Below, piece by piece: positions 1 through 8,680 of a DNA stretch of 64,000 bases. The DNA is from an uncultured Myxococcaceae bacterium (GTDB lineage Bacteria > Myxococcota_A > Polyangia > Polyangiales > Ga0077539). Numbering within the stretch: position 1 is the stretch's first letter; each line of letters starts with the position of its first letter. The notes beneath the pieces were generated by a model. That model did no database searches. It saw nothing but the letters and a program-made list of their open reading frames with translations, and was not told the origin of the DNA. The translations under genes were made by a program, and so were the position numbers. Location: assembly GCA_945952225.1 (NCBI GenBank), contig CAMFHP010000036.1, forward strand, positions 1 through 64,000, given 5' to 3'.

Positions 1-210
1 AGCGAGAGCTCCGGGGGAACGAGCGACTCACGCGGGCGGCGACTCTACGCAACTCTAGCGCTCGGATCGGGCTGGTTGGAACGGTCCCTTCTCCAGGGAT
101 CGTAAGCCGAGGTACGTTGAGGCCAGTGTGTAAGACGACTCTCGGTGCGAAGAACTGTTGGCAGGTCACGTTTCTCCACCGTGACCGATGCGCGTCGACT
201 TCCGACGATG

Positions 211-2562
211 TCACGTCGTTCGAGACTGCCACGATTCGAGTGAATGCCTTTCGATGAAAGCGTTGCACGCACTCAGCGCGGCCTGAGCGGCGGCGCATTG
301 CCGTTCATACATATCCTTTGAAGCACCTGCGGTCTCGTTGAGCTGCTCCAGCGCTTCGCTGAGCGCGCGAACTTGTAAGTCGAGGTCGTTGAGTGCATGC
401 TGCTGCCGCGTTTCGGCAGCAGTTGCTACCGAAAGCGCTCGCTTGAGGATTTGTTGCATGCGCTCCGTCGCACGAGCCACCATCGAATCGCGTACATCTC
501 GGCAATGTCGCCGTGCCGCCGCCCGCATCCGATCCATCATCGTTTGGAAAAGCTCGAAGAACTTCTCCCGGTCGTAGACAACGAACACATTTTTGTCATG
601 CAGAGTGTAGCGAGAGAGCTCTGATTCGATCGCCTCACCGAGTTCCGAAGCATCATCCGTCAACGACGAGAGCATGGAGCTACAATACATTGAGTAGATA
701 CGAATCTCGTCCGCGGCCCTGCTTGCAAGGATCTTGTCGAAGGCAGGGAAGAGGTTGAAAGAACGATCCCCGTATAGTTCGAATGCTGCTGATTTTCCAA
801 CCTCAGCTCGGAGTGCGTTGATCGCTTCGCTTTCGAGCGACTCGGCTGCCGTCACAATCTCTTTCACGCGCTCCGTGATCACTGAGCTGAGAAAGCTGGA
901 CGCATGATGCAGTTGAAGACTGCGCGTGTTGAGGGCGCCTCGTTCCGAGTCCCGCCGTGCGATCGCGACTTGTCTGGCCTCCGTGAGGCTGTCCGCGGAC
1001 TCTCGCCGCTCCCGTAGCTCGTTGGCGGCATTCACCGCACGCTCTAATCGCAGCCTTGTCGTGCGACACTCGAGCGCGAGTCGAGCTTTCACCTTCTCAG
1101 CTCGACGCATGGTTCCTTGAACCGCGAGCTTTCGACCAAGGAAGCCTGCCGCGGCAGGGATACCACTCGCGTCGAACAGATAGTCGCGAAGCGCGGGTTC
1201 GTCTGTCGTATCCTTCAGAGAGCGCAGGGCATCTTCGACCTCTTCCCACCCGTTGGGGGGGGCAGGGTCCACCGCGTGGCTCGCGAACGACAGGTATCCG
1301 CTTCTCCTCATGCGTCTGATGAGTTCCTGCAGATCCTCCTTCCGAAGCAACTCTGACGGACCGTGTGCAGTACACGCTTCGAATTCGCCCGCGATGCCGT
1401 GATCTTGAAGCTCACGCCGGCGAACTGCGAGCACCGGGTGTACTGCGTCCTTGAGGTCGTCGATCTTGGTGAGGATCACTGCGCTGGCCGCATTGTTCGC
1501 CTGACTCGAAAGGCTCTTCCAGTCATCGATTCGATCGCTGGTAAGGTTCGTGCTCGCCAGGTGCAGGTAGGCCCACGCATCAAGCTTGCTCACCGCGTCG
1601 ATTGCGATCCGAGCGCGCCAGGGATCCGGGTCCTTTAGGCCCGGCGTATCCACGATGGTGACCAGCTCGAGCAGGGGATGGCGGATGTACGCGATAATCT
1701 TCTCGACTCCAACCGCGAGGTTCTCCGGGGATGCGCCAGCGAGATAGTCGAGCGTCTCCAATTGCCATTGTGTGCGCGAGTTGGCCGCCGCGTTGTTCGC
1801 GCTCTCGAGTGCACGAAGGCGAACCTTTCGAGCGTTGTTCTCTTGCTCGGTCAGGAGTGTCGAACCGTCGCGTCGAAGCTCCTCGATCCGAGCTTGTAGC
1901 ATGGGACGCGGCATCCATTGTACTGTCAGTCCTTCGGGACGGTCGGGACCCGGATGACGAAGCTCGATGACGGTTGCCGTGCTGATCTGTGCGGCCACAG
2001 GCAGAATCTGACGCCCGAGCAGCGCGTTAATGAAACTGCTCTTACCTGCTCCTGCGACCCCGACGATTCCGATTTGCGCTGGAGCTATCGTTGAATGCTC
2101 GACCCCCAGATCACGCTTCAACTGAGTCGCAACGGGGAGCCATCGTTGGAGCTCGTCGCCGCTCAGCGTGCTCTGCCATTCGTCGATAAGCAGCGCCGTC
2201 TCTCGGATCGTTCGTTGATCACCATCGAAGCCGAATGTCTCGTAATAGCTCTGCCCGGTATCCTTTTCGTCGAAGCGGAGGACCGCGAGTTCAGAGGCGG
2301 TCAAGCCGAAGGCGAGCTTGAAGTGAAGCCTCGCCACGTTGAGCTCACGGCGTGGACCGACGACCCGAATCGAGGCGCTGACGTTCGTGAGAATGTCTCG
2401 AGCGGAAACGTTGTAATGCGAGGCGAGTGATGTGATGGCGGTGTTGATGCCAACCTGAACGCAGCGATAGGGCGAGCGAAGCTCTCCATCGAGTCGAAGT
2501 GGGACCAGATCGGCGGTCACCGAGACCATGCGATCGTGAAGTTCGATGGAAATGTTAGGCAT
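211..2562 (-). CDS. dynamin-like large GTPase
   Basis: A 783-residue GTPase. The G1/Walker A motif GVAGAGKSS lies at about residues 168-176, a possible G2 Thr near 196, G3 DTPG at 305-308 and G4 TKID at 365-368. Residues 1-160 are a mixed domain without a recognised motif. Residues 480-783 are almost entirely charged helix with heptad-like stretches, the usual layout of bacterial dynamin-like or septin-like GTPases that remodel or sense membranes. No clear membrane segment is visible, so any membrane contact would be through the helical stalk or a partner. The start codon overlaps the stop of the upstream ATPase by 8 bases, so it is the last gene of a coupled operon. GC and codon use are lower than in genes after 6.4 kb. 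The GTPase call is firm; the dynamin subfamily and role are inferred. Confidence 0.8.
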   Translation of the reverse strand: MPNISIELHDRMVSVTADLVPLRLDGELRSPYRCVQVGINTAITSLASHYNVSARDILTNVSASIRVVGPRRELNVARLHFKLAFGLTASELAVLRFDEKDTGQSYYETFGFDGDQRTIRETALLIDEWQSTLSGDELQRWLPVATQLKRDLGVEHSTIAPAQIGIVGVAGAGKSSFINALLGRQILPVAAQISTATVIELRHPGPDRPEGLTVQWMPRPMLQARIEELRRDGSTLLTEQENNARKVRLRALESANNAAANSRTQWQLETLDYLAGASPENLAVGVEKIIAYIRHPLLELVTIVDTPGLKDPDPWRARIAIDAVSKLDAWAYLHLASTNLTSDRIDDWKSLSSQANNAASAVILTKIDDLKDAVHPVLAVRRRELQDHGIAGEFEACTAHGPSELLRKEDLQELIRRMRRSGYLSFASHAVDPAPPNGWEEVEDALRSLKDTTDEPALRDYLFDASGIPAAAGFLGRKLAVQGTMRRAEKVKARLALECRTTRLRLERAVNAANELRERRESADSLTEARQVAIARRDSERGALNTRSLQLHHASSFLSSVITERVKEIVTAAESLESEAINALRAEVGKSAAFELYGDRSFNLFPAFDKILASRAADEIRIYSMYCSSMLSSLTDDASELGEAIESELSRYTLHDKNVFVVYDREKFFELFQTMMDRMRAAARRHCRDVRDSMVARATERMQQILKRALSVATAAETRQQHALNDLDLQVRALSEALEQLNETAGASKDMYERQCAAAQAALSACNAFIERHSLESWQSRTT

Positions 2563-5305
2563 GGGAAGTCACCTTGCGCGTGCTAGAAATCGGTTGAACC
2601 ATGCAGGTGACCGGCGCCGGGAAATCGCTCCCGTTCACGACGCATTCGCCCCGGCGGAGTCGTCTCAACTCAGCTCGCTGAGCGTCGTCGAGCCCGATGG
2701 CGTCGCCGATCGCCCTGACGTCGGCCTCGTGATAGAGCGTGTGGACGATCTTCGTCGCCGTGTTGCGGAGCACCGCGGGCTGAAGATCGCCGGGGGCCTG
2801 ATCGGCGACGATGATCCCTTGACCATACTCCCTAAGCTCGGCGAAGGCGTCTGCGAGCAGGAGGTTGCTCTGTTGAATGAGCGCTGCGCTCGGACCCGAT
2901 CCCGTGCTCTCGCGCAGTACGTGGTGCGCCTCCTCAAGCACGATTGCGTGTCGGAGGGTGCCGTCGGGGCTGCTCACACGTCGCTGCGCCTCTCGCTCGG
3001 CATAGATGCGAAGCAGCAGCGCACCGATGAGAAAGCGACGAACGTCAGGCTCTGACAGATCGGCAAGCTCGAGAAAGCACGGTCTGGAGAGGACATCCCC
3101 GAAGTCGATCTCTTGCTTGTCGAAGATGTGGCCTTTGATTCCGCGCGTGAACGACTCGAGGCGCACCGTTAGCGCTGCGGTCAGGCTGTTCGCGATGCGT
3201 TCTTCGTATCCGAATCGATTCACTGTGGCCGCCACTCGGCTCTGCCGGCCGCGCCCCGGCGCCACCTCATCGACGAGGAAGTCACGGAAGCATGGGAAGG
3301 GGCGCTGCAACTGCTCAGACGTGATGGGGGACAAGAGGTCGGTCCAACCGAAGAACTCGTAGGTTCTGAAGAGAAGAAGCTCCAGGAGTTGTGGCAGCGA
3401 CTCCTGCATATCGAAGCAAGATCGTAGGAGAATCTTGACGGCCTCCGCGTGACGGCCGAGCGGAATTCCCGCTGGGGCTGCGAACGGGTTGAACTTGAGC
3501 GTTCGCTCGTGCTCGTTGGCGGGACGGCCGAGCACCAGCCGAAGCGGCGCGAGTCCGTCTTCGATCATGCGCTCACGGAGTTCTGCGAAGCTGCTTTTCG
3601 CAGGTTCGATCACGAGAAAGGGGATGCGAGCGCGGGCGAGCTCCCACAGAATTCGGCGTAGGGTCGTCGTCTTGCCCGAGCCGGTTGTGCCCGCGATGAA
3701 CACGTGCCGCGCGAGTTCGTTGCAGTGAATCGAGACAGCGCCGCGGGGGTTGGGACGTCCCCAGTGGGTTGGTGGTCCGAGCGTGATGTGTGTGGGAATT
3801 CCACCCCGAGAGGTGGGCTTCAACGCCAGGCCACGTGCAAAGCGCACAGGGCGGTCGACTCGCACCCCTGCGACGTCGCCCGAAGGTGGCATCACCCACT
3901 GAGCCAACTCGTCGCTCGCGAGCAACGTGCACGGCTGTTCCCCGTGCGGAAAAAACGGGTGTGGAGCGACACGACGAAGCAAGGGAGGGGCGAACGCGCT
4001 GACGCTCCTGATCGCGAGATCGACGGAGGCTCGTGTGTACGGGAGCGCGACGAGCTTTTCGAGGTGCGTGCGATCTCCTCGCAGCGCCCCGACGAGCAGG
4101 TGAGAAACGACGTTGCGCGTGCTGTCGTCGTTCGCGCAGACGTGAACGCTGACGGACCACGCCCCGAGTGCTCGGCCGCGTTGGACGCGTTCGAGGTGGG
4201 CCTCCGCGATACTTTCGAGAGCCAAGGCCGAGCGATCGAGGGACTCGGCGCTCCACTGCATTCCGAGGCTCGCACCGAGAGTTTCTGCGCGTGACTTCGC
4301 GAGCGCTGTTGAGTCTGTCGTACCCGTAGACGTTCCCGTAGAGGAGTTCGTCCCCCTGTGAATCTGGTGCGGTGGAACGACGGCGCCGGCGAGCATGAGG
4401 CCGACGTCCTTGCCAACCTGGACACCCTCCGAGATACCGCACGCCGCGCTGACGACCCCGCCCAGCGCCGCGCCGAGCAACGTGCCGATGCCTTGTGCCA
4501 GCGCTACCGATTGCGCGTTCGTGTGCTCCGCAGCCGTTGATGAAGTCCCCGTGGACCACGAGCGGGTCACGCTCTGACCGAAGGTCTGGGTGATGCCTTC
4601 GGTCACGGAGCGCGACAGGTTCGCGCCCTCGCTCTGCGAAAAGGTCGTGCGCGAGAGCTGGTGGGCGGTCGCTGAAATCAGTGAGAGGTTCGACGTCGCG
4701 ATGTCGACGTCACGGTCGGGCGAGGGGACGCATTGGATGATCAAGTCGAAGTTGCGAAACGCCACTCCTTCGAGGGCTTCGTCGATGTGACTGAGGCGCT
4801 CTCCCGTTGCGCGATCGCTCGGGATTCCAATAATTGCGGCGACTGAGCCTCGCCGCTCCAACGAGGCGCGCATCTCGGGGAGAGCCTCGTCGGGTGAGTC
4901 CGAGAGCTTCACACTCGAGACTCTCCGCAGCTTCGCTCCACGCAGAAAGCCATCGAGCGCCTGCTCGAGGACCTCTGCGTGCCTTGGGTCGACGTCCTTC
5001 GCGCCCGTGGGCGACACCGCTCCATAAAAAAAGCGCAGCCGTTGGCCATCGCCGTGAACCCACACCAGCAGCTCGACGTTCGCAGAGTGCAGCGTGCCGA
5101 GCAGACTGGTCACCACCTCACGGAGGGCTTCGGGGGGAGCCTCCATGAATGAGATGGCCTCGAAGAAAGTCGCGTGGCGCGCGACAGGCGCCGACTCCTC
5201 GCTCAGCTCTAGGGCGGACGCGTTGGCGAAAGCTCGTCGTTCGAGGCAGAGTCGAAGAACATCGGCCGGGCTCATCGAATCGAGCCCGAGCGTTGCCTTA
5301 ACCAT
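2555..5305 (-). CDS. HerA/VirB4-type (DUF87) ATPase with N-terminal domain and hydrophobic insert
   Basis: A 916-residue protein. The C-terminal half is a HerA-FtsK-superfamily motor: Walker A GTTGSGKTT at 539-547, the IEPAKSS segment after it, Walker B IVLEEAHHVL near 788-797 and VADQAPGDL near 833-841. Such motors are hexameric and pump DNA or proteins. Residues 1-200 form a separate alpha/beta domain I do not recognise. Residues 220-335 are rich in Ser, Thr and Gly and enclose a Gly/Ala-rich hydrophobic stretch (270-310) that could be one or two membrane segments or a glycine zipper. It overlaps the genes on both sides by 8 bases (ATGGTTAA and ATGCCTAA), so translation is coupled. Known relatives include HerA partners of nucleases in defence systems and conjugative ATPases; no nuclease domain is visible here. 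Confidence 0.82.
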   Translation of the reverse strand: MVKATLGLDSMSPADVLRLCLERRAFANASALELSEESAPVARHATFFEAISFMEAPPEALREVVTSLLGTLHSANVELLVWVHGDGQRLRFFYGAVSPTGAKDVDPRHAEVLEQALDGFLRGAKLRRVSSVKLSDSPDEALPEMRASLERRGSVAAIIGIPSDRATGERLSHIDEALEGVAFRNFDLIIQCVPSPDRDVDIATSNLSLISATAHQLSRTTFSQSEGANLSRSVTEGITQTFGQSVTRSWSTGTSSTAAEHTNAQSVALAQGIGTLLGAALGGVVSAACGISEGVQVGKDVGLMLAGAVVPPHQIHRGTNSSTGTSTGTTDSTALAKSRAETLGASLGMQWSAESLDRSALALESIAEAHLERVQRGRALGAWSVSVHVCANDDSTRNVVSHLLVGALRGDRTHLEKLVALPYTRASVDLAIRSVSAFAPPLLRRVAPHPFFPHGEQPCTLLASDELAQWVMPPSGDVAGVRVDRPVRFARGLALKPTSRGGIPTHITLGPPTHWGRPNPRGAVSIHCNELARHVFIAGTTGSGKTTTLRRILWELARARIPFLVIEPAKSSFAELRERMIEDGLAPLRLVLGRPANEHERTLKFNPFAAPAGIPLGRHAEAVKILLRSCFDMQESLPQLLELLLFRTYEFFGWTDLLSPITSEQLQRPFPCFRDFLVDEVAPGRGRQSRVAATVNRFGYEERIANSLTAALTVRLESFTRGIKGHIFDKQEIDFGDVLSRPCFLELADLSEPDVRRFLIGALLLRIYAEREAQRRVSSPDGTLRHAIVLEEAHHVLRESTGSGPSAALIQQSNLLLADAFAELREYGQGIIVADQAPGDLQPAVLRNTATKIVHTLYHEADVRAIGDAIGLDDAQRAELRRLRRGECVVNGSDFPAPVTCMVQPISSTRKVTSHA

Positions 5306-5771
5306 TGCGCATCGCCTCGTTGATCACCGCAAGCGGGCCCAGCACGCGCGACGGATCCTCGGTCACGAAGGCCACTCCGATCTCAGGCGCTTGGATGCAG
5401 AAGGCGACAAGCACAGCAACACGGGCGACCGCTTCGAGCACATCTCGGTGCTCTTGGAGCCATTCCGCGCCTCGCCCCAGAGCCGTGTCTGCGGCCTCGC
5501 AGGCGCGAGCGAAGGTCTCCGCATACTCGCCGAGCACAGACTCGAGCCCGGCGGCGGTCTCACCGAGCCCGCGTACCAGGTTGCGAGCCTCGTCGAGGCT
5601 GACGGCCACGCACTCGAAGACCAGGTCGAAGATCGGCTTCGCGTTGGGCTCGAAGACCTCGCCGCGTTCGCGAGACTCGATCAGGCAGCCGATGGCTTCC
5701 TTGAATGTGTTCGCGAAGGGGATCTCAGCCCGTTCACTGTGTTCGACGCTCCCAATGTCTTCGAGTGCCAT
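5298..5771 (-). CDS. small helical protein, first gene of the ATPase-GTPase operon
   Basis: I do not recognise this 157-residue protein. It is mostly helical and acidic. A hydrophobic stretch around residues 110-135 (AVLVAFCIQAPEIGVAFV) could insert in or touch a membrane. The ATG at 5771 is preferred over an in-frame TTG at 5822 because a GGGAG purine run lies about a dozen bases upstream. Its stop overlaps the ATPase start by 8 bases, so it is cotranscribed and probably made in proportion to the ATPase, for which it may be an adaptor. GC is lower than in the core genes to the right. Confidence 0.6.
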   Translation of the reverse strand: MALEDIGSVEHSERAEIPFANTFKEAIGCLIESRERGEVFEPNAKPIFDLVFECVAVSLDEARNLVRGLGETAAGLESVLGEYAETFARACEAADTALGRGAEWLQEHRDVLEAVARVAVLVAFCIQAPEIGVAFVTEDPSRVLGPLAVINEAMRNG

Positions 5772-6024
5772 GGTCGTCAACCGCTCCCGCGTGTGGCTTT
5801 CGGCCGACGAACGTCCGACCAACGGGACGCTGGTGTCAAGCGTCGAGCGTGGTGGAAGCTCTGCGAGCCGCGCGTCCCGAACTGGCGCGAATCACTGTGG
5901 TTCGCGTTGCACCACAGCGCTCCGAACTCGCTGCCACGGACGCGCTCGCGGGGAGTGACTCGGCAAACTCCGGCCATCGATGCCGGACACGCGGTTCGCA
6001 CGCTGAGGTTGTGCTCTGCGAGCG

Positions 6025-6249
6025 TTACCTTCCGCGTGCTCGAAGCGCCACCTCGAGATCAACGCCCCCTCCGGTCGCCGCCTCAGCCGCCCGTCGACGA
6101 CGCATCATCGCCAGCAGTTCCGCCGCGAGGTCGTCGTCGCCGGCGTCGATCGCAGCGTGAATCGCCGCCTCGTGAGCGCCCCGAGAAGTGGTTCCAGAAT
6201 TGGTCCCACGCCCCACCGCTAGGGTGTTAGAAAGTTTCTGGGAGGGCAT
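6025..6249 (-). CDS. small ORF next to the tRNA-end repeat, possible integrase tail remnant
   Basis: A 74-codon frame from ATG at 6249. The first part is Ser/Thr/Gly-rich; the second is a charged amphipathic helix of the type AIHAAIDAGDDDLAAELL followed by Arg residues. It is co-directional with the ATPase-GTPase operon and begins about 50 bases inside the tRNA 3'-end repeat. Tails of this kind (helix with GD and LL) occur at the C-termini of some myxobacterial tyrosine recombinases, and integrase genes usually sit beside their attachment site, so this could be the 3' remnant of an integrase. No catalytic R-H-R-Y residues are present. The similarity is remembered, not computed. It may also be a chance frame. 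Confidence 0.3.
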   Translation of the reverse strand: MPSQKLSNTLAVGRGTNSGTTSRGAHEAAIHAAIDAGDDDLAAELLAMMRRRRAAEAATGGGVDLEVALRARGR

Positions 6250-6300
6250 CGCAGGTGACTCGAAACCCGCGATTTCCTGCGATTCGATACCCCTCGATCC

Positions 6301-6325
6301 GGTTCGAATCCCTCTCCCCAAACCA
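6301..6325 (+). repeat. tRNA 3'-end copy, putative attachment-site remnant
   Basis: The 25 bases read as the 3' part of a tRNA: GG, a T-loop TTCGAAT, a 3' T-stem strand CCCTC, a 3' acceptor strand TCCCCAA, discriminator A and encoded CCA (6323-6325). The 5' half is missing: bases 6298-6302 (TCCGG) pair with only two of five T-stem positions, and no matching TTGGGGA acceptor strand with D and anticodon arms precedes it. A lone 3' end is what an integrase leaves at the far border of an element inserted in a tRNA gene. The GC contrast between the left and right sides agrees. The intact tRNA would be expected to the left of this window. Confidence 0.6.
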
Positions 6326-6444
6326 CGCCAAAACCCTACTGGGAAGGCGTTTCGCGCAACGGGCGCCCCGCCGTTCACCGATTCGTGGACGGGGCGTTCA
6401 CCCATTCGCTCACCCGATGCGCAGGGGCCTTCGATGCGCAGCGC

Positions 6445-8676
6445 TCACTCTCCCAGCACGAAGGTCGGCCGGAGCCGGTCGTCGCGGGTGCCGTCGCCGA
6501 TCGCGTAGCTCCCGTTCGCGCCCCAGCACTGCACGCGCCCCTCGCGCACCACCGCGCAGGTGTGCTCCGCAGCGGCCACGAGCCGCGTCGCGCCCTCGAC
6601 GCCCTCCACGCGCACCGGCACCGCGCGCTGGATGCGCGTGCCATCCCCGAGCTGGCCCGCCATGTTGTCGCCCCAACACCACACGTTCCCCGCGATGCGC
6701 GCGCAGCTGTGAAACGCGCCCGACGCCACCTCGTCGGCCACGCCATCGAGCGGAACCCGCTCAGGCCGCACACGCCACGAGAACAGCCCGCTCCCGAGCT
6801 GTCCGTTGCGCCCGGCGCCCCCGCACCACACGGCCCCGCGCGCGTCGAGCACGCAGGTGTGTCGCGCGCCGTGGGCGACGCTGCGAGGCGCTCCGAGCTG
6901 CGGATCGAGCGTGGCCACTCCACCGAATTGCGAGTCCGTGGTTCGCTCGGCGCGCCGCCACGACAGCGCGTCCTCGGCCTCGCCCCGGGCCGACGCCTCC
7001 TCCTGGATGCGAGTGCCCCACGCGGCGAAGTCCTCCGCGGGTCCTTCGGTCGGCGCCTCGGGCTGCGGCTCAGGTGCGAGCCAGCACCGCAAAGGCGCGC
7101 CGTCGACGAGCGCGCACGTCTCGGAGGCGCGCGTGACGAGGCGCTGCACGCCGGTGAAGCCCGCCCGCACGGTCAGCGACGGAGCATCTCCCGCGGAGGT
7201 GCGCGCCGCCTCCACGAGCCGCTCGTTCGGCACACAGGCCACACGCCTGTCGGTGAGCACGGCACAGACCTCACGGGCGCCCACCACCACCGATCGCAGC
7301 GCGCCCGGCGCAGGCACGCGCACCACGCGGTCGGGCGCCGCCACGGGAGCCCCCTCGTCGTCGCTCGAAACAGGTCCGCGCAGCGCGCAGCGGAGTTCTC
7401 CGCCGACGACGCCGCACGCGATCGCGTCGCCCCACGCGAGCGAAACCGTCGGCGCGCGAAACACCTCGCTCGACTGCGCGACCACGCTCCGCAGCATCCC
7501 GTCACCGAGCGCGCCGAACCAGTCGAGCGAGCCCCAGCAGCGCGGCGCCGCGTCGGCGAACAGCGCGCACACGCCGCCGCCCGCGGTCACGAGGTCGACG
7601 ACGCCCGACAACGGACGGCCTCCAGCGAGCACCGGCTGTGCGAGGGAACCCAGCTCCCAGGCTTCGTCGCGGAGCGCCTCCCCCCAGCAGCGCGCCTCAT
7701 CGCGGTCGGCTTCCATCGCGCACCCGAAGCCGCCGAACAGCGTCGCGGCCACGGGCGCGCGCAGGTGCATCACCGGGAGGTTCAGCAGACGTGTGGCGTC
7801 CATCCCGTGCCCCTCGGCTGCGACGCTCGCCTCGTTGGCGCTCCGACACACGAGGCGATCGCCACGCGCGAAGCACCAGCCCCACCTCGATCCCCAGATC
7901 GCCGTCGCGCCCCGCGCTTCGGGAACCTCCTGCGACACCAGGCTCGTCGGCCCGACGTCGAGCCCCACGACCGTGCCGTCGCCACGGAGCGCGACGAGGC
8001 GCTCGCCCGCCGACACCACCTCGCGCACGTCGTCGATCTCCGAGACCGAGACGCGCGGCTCGCGTTCCGAGACACACCGCACGCGTCCGTCGCGCATGCG
8101 ACCGCAGAGCGATCGGGCGCTCGCGACCAGCGCCACGGCGTCGCGCAGCGCTTCGAGGTCGTCGACCACGCGCGCTCGAAGGCACCGCACGCGCCCGTCG
8201 ACGAGCCGCGCGCAGAAGCCCATGTCGCCGACCACCACATCGGCGACGGGACCGCCGAAGGAGAGTTCCTCCGGCGTCGTCACGGCGTGCCCCGTGCCGG
8301 GGTGGTTGCCTGCTTCACCGGGGACCTCGGACCACCCCCATCGAACGACGCGCCCATCACGGGTGACCGCGCACGCCGTCGCCTCCGCGGCCACGAGGTG
8401 CGTGACGGCGGGAAGGTTCTCCACGCGCTGCGGTGTCATGTGGGCGTCGTTCGATCCGTCGCCGAGCTGCCCGCGGTCGTTGCTGCCGCGACACCACACG
8501 CTGCCATCGCGACGCAGCTCGCAGAGAAAGTGGTCCCCCGAGGCGAGCATGGGCCGCACCGCCTCCGGTGTCGTGGTGCGGGGCGCGGTCACCGTCGGCT
8601 GCGGCGTCGTCGGCGGCATCGGCGTGGGGCGGCAGGCCGTGAGCGCGAGCGTGAGCGCAACGATCCACGTACGCAT
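6445..8676 (-). CDS. RCC1-repeat lipoprotein
   Basis: A 743-residue secreted protein. A short signal peptide ends in lipobox LTAC (Cys about residue 14), followed by a Pro/Thr-rich linker. The rest is built of RCC1-type blades recognisable by C-x-W-G-x-N with GQLGDG, HTCAV and CALVDG segments, about a dozen in all, enough for one or two seven-bladed propellers. The Cys-Trp-Gly form of the repeat is common in myxobacterial surface proteins. Middle blades are more divergent than those at each end. It stands alone, 4 bases from the next leftward gene (8681), so the two may be cotranscribed. Function is unknown; binding of a surface ligand is the usual inference. Confidence 0.85.
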   Translation of the reverse strand: MRTWIVALTLALTACRPTPMPPTTPQPTVTAPRTTTPEAVRPMLASGDHFLCELRRDGSVWCRGSNDRGQLGDGSNDAHMTPQRVENLPAVTHLVAAEATACAVTRDGRVVRWGWSEVPGEAGNHPGTGHAVTTPEELSFGGPVADVVVGDMGFCARLVDGRVRCLRARVVDDLEALRDAVALVASARSLCGRMRDGRVRCVSEREPRVSVSEIDDVREVVSAGERLVALRGDGTVVGLDVGPTSLVSQEVPEARGATAIWGSRWGWCFARGDRLVCRSANEASVAAEGHGMDATRLLNLPVMHLRAPVAATLFGGFGCAMEADRDEARCWGEALRDEAWELGSLAQPVLAGGRPLSGVVDLVTAGGGVCALFADAAPRCWGSLDWFGALGDGMLRSVVAQSSEVFRAPTVSLAWGDAIACGVVGGELRCALRGPVSSDDEGAPVAAPDRVVRVPAPGALRSVVVGAREVCAVLTDRRVACVPNERLVEAARTSAGDAPSLTVRAGFTGVQRLVTRASETCALVDGAPLRCWLAPEPQPEAPTEGPAEDFAAWGTRIQEEASARGEAEDALSWRRAERTTDSQFGGVATLDPQLGAPRSVAHGARHTCVLDARGAVWCGGAGRNGQLGSGLFSWRVRPERVPLDGVADEVASGAFHSCARIAGNVWCWGDNMAGQLGDGTRIQRAVPVRVEGVEGATRLVAAAEHTCAVVREGRVQCWGANGSYAIGDGTRDDRLRPTFVLGE

Positions 8677-8680
8677 CGTG

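Noticed and set aside
45-272. 75-codon frame downstream of the GTPase gene on the minus strand
   Set aside because: Overlaps the GTPase 3' end, has no protein-like composition or ribosome-binding site.
5094-6230. 378-codon plus-strand frame at the island edge
   Set aside because: Antisense to the HerA-like and small-protein genes, no recognisable domain, crosses their overlap.
6237-6325. A complete tRNA gene ending at the CCA
   Set aside because: The 5' T-stem half pairs at only two positions, the acceptor stem at five of seven, and no D or anticodon arm folds; only the 3' end is tRNA-like.
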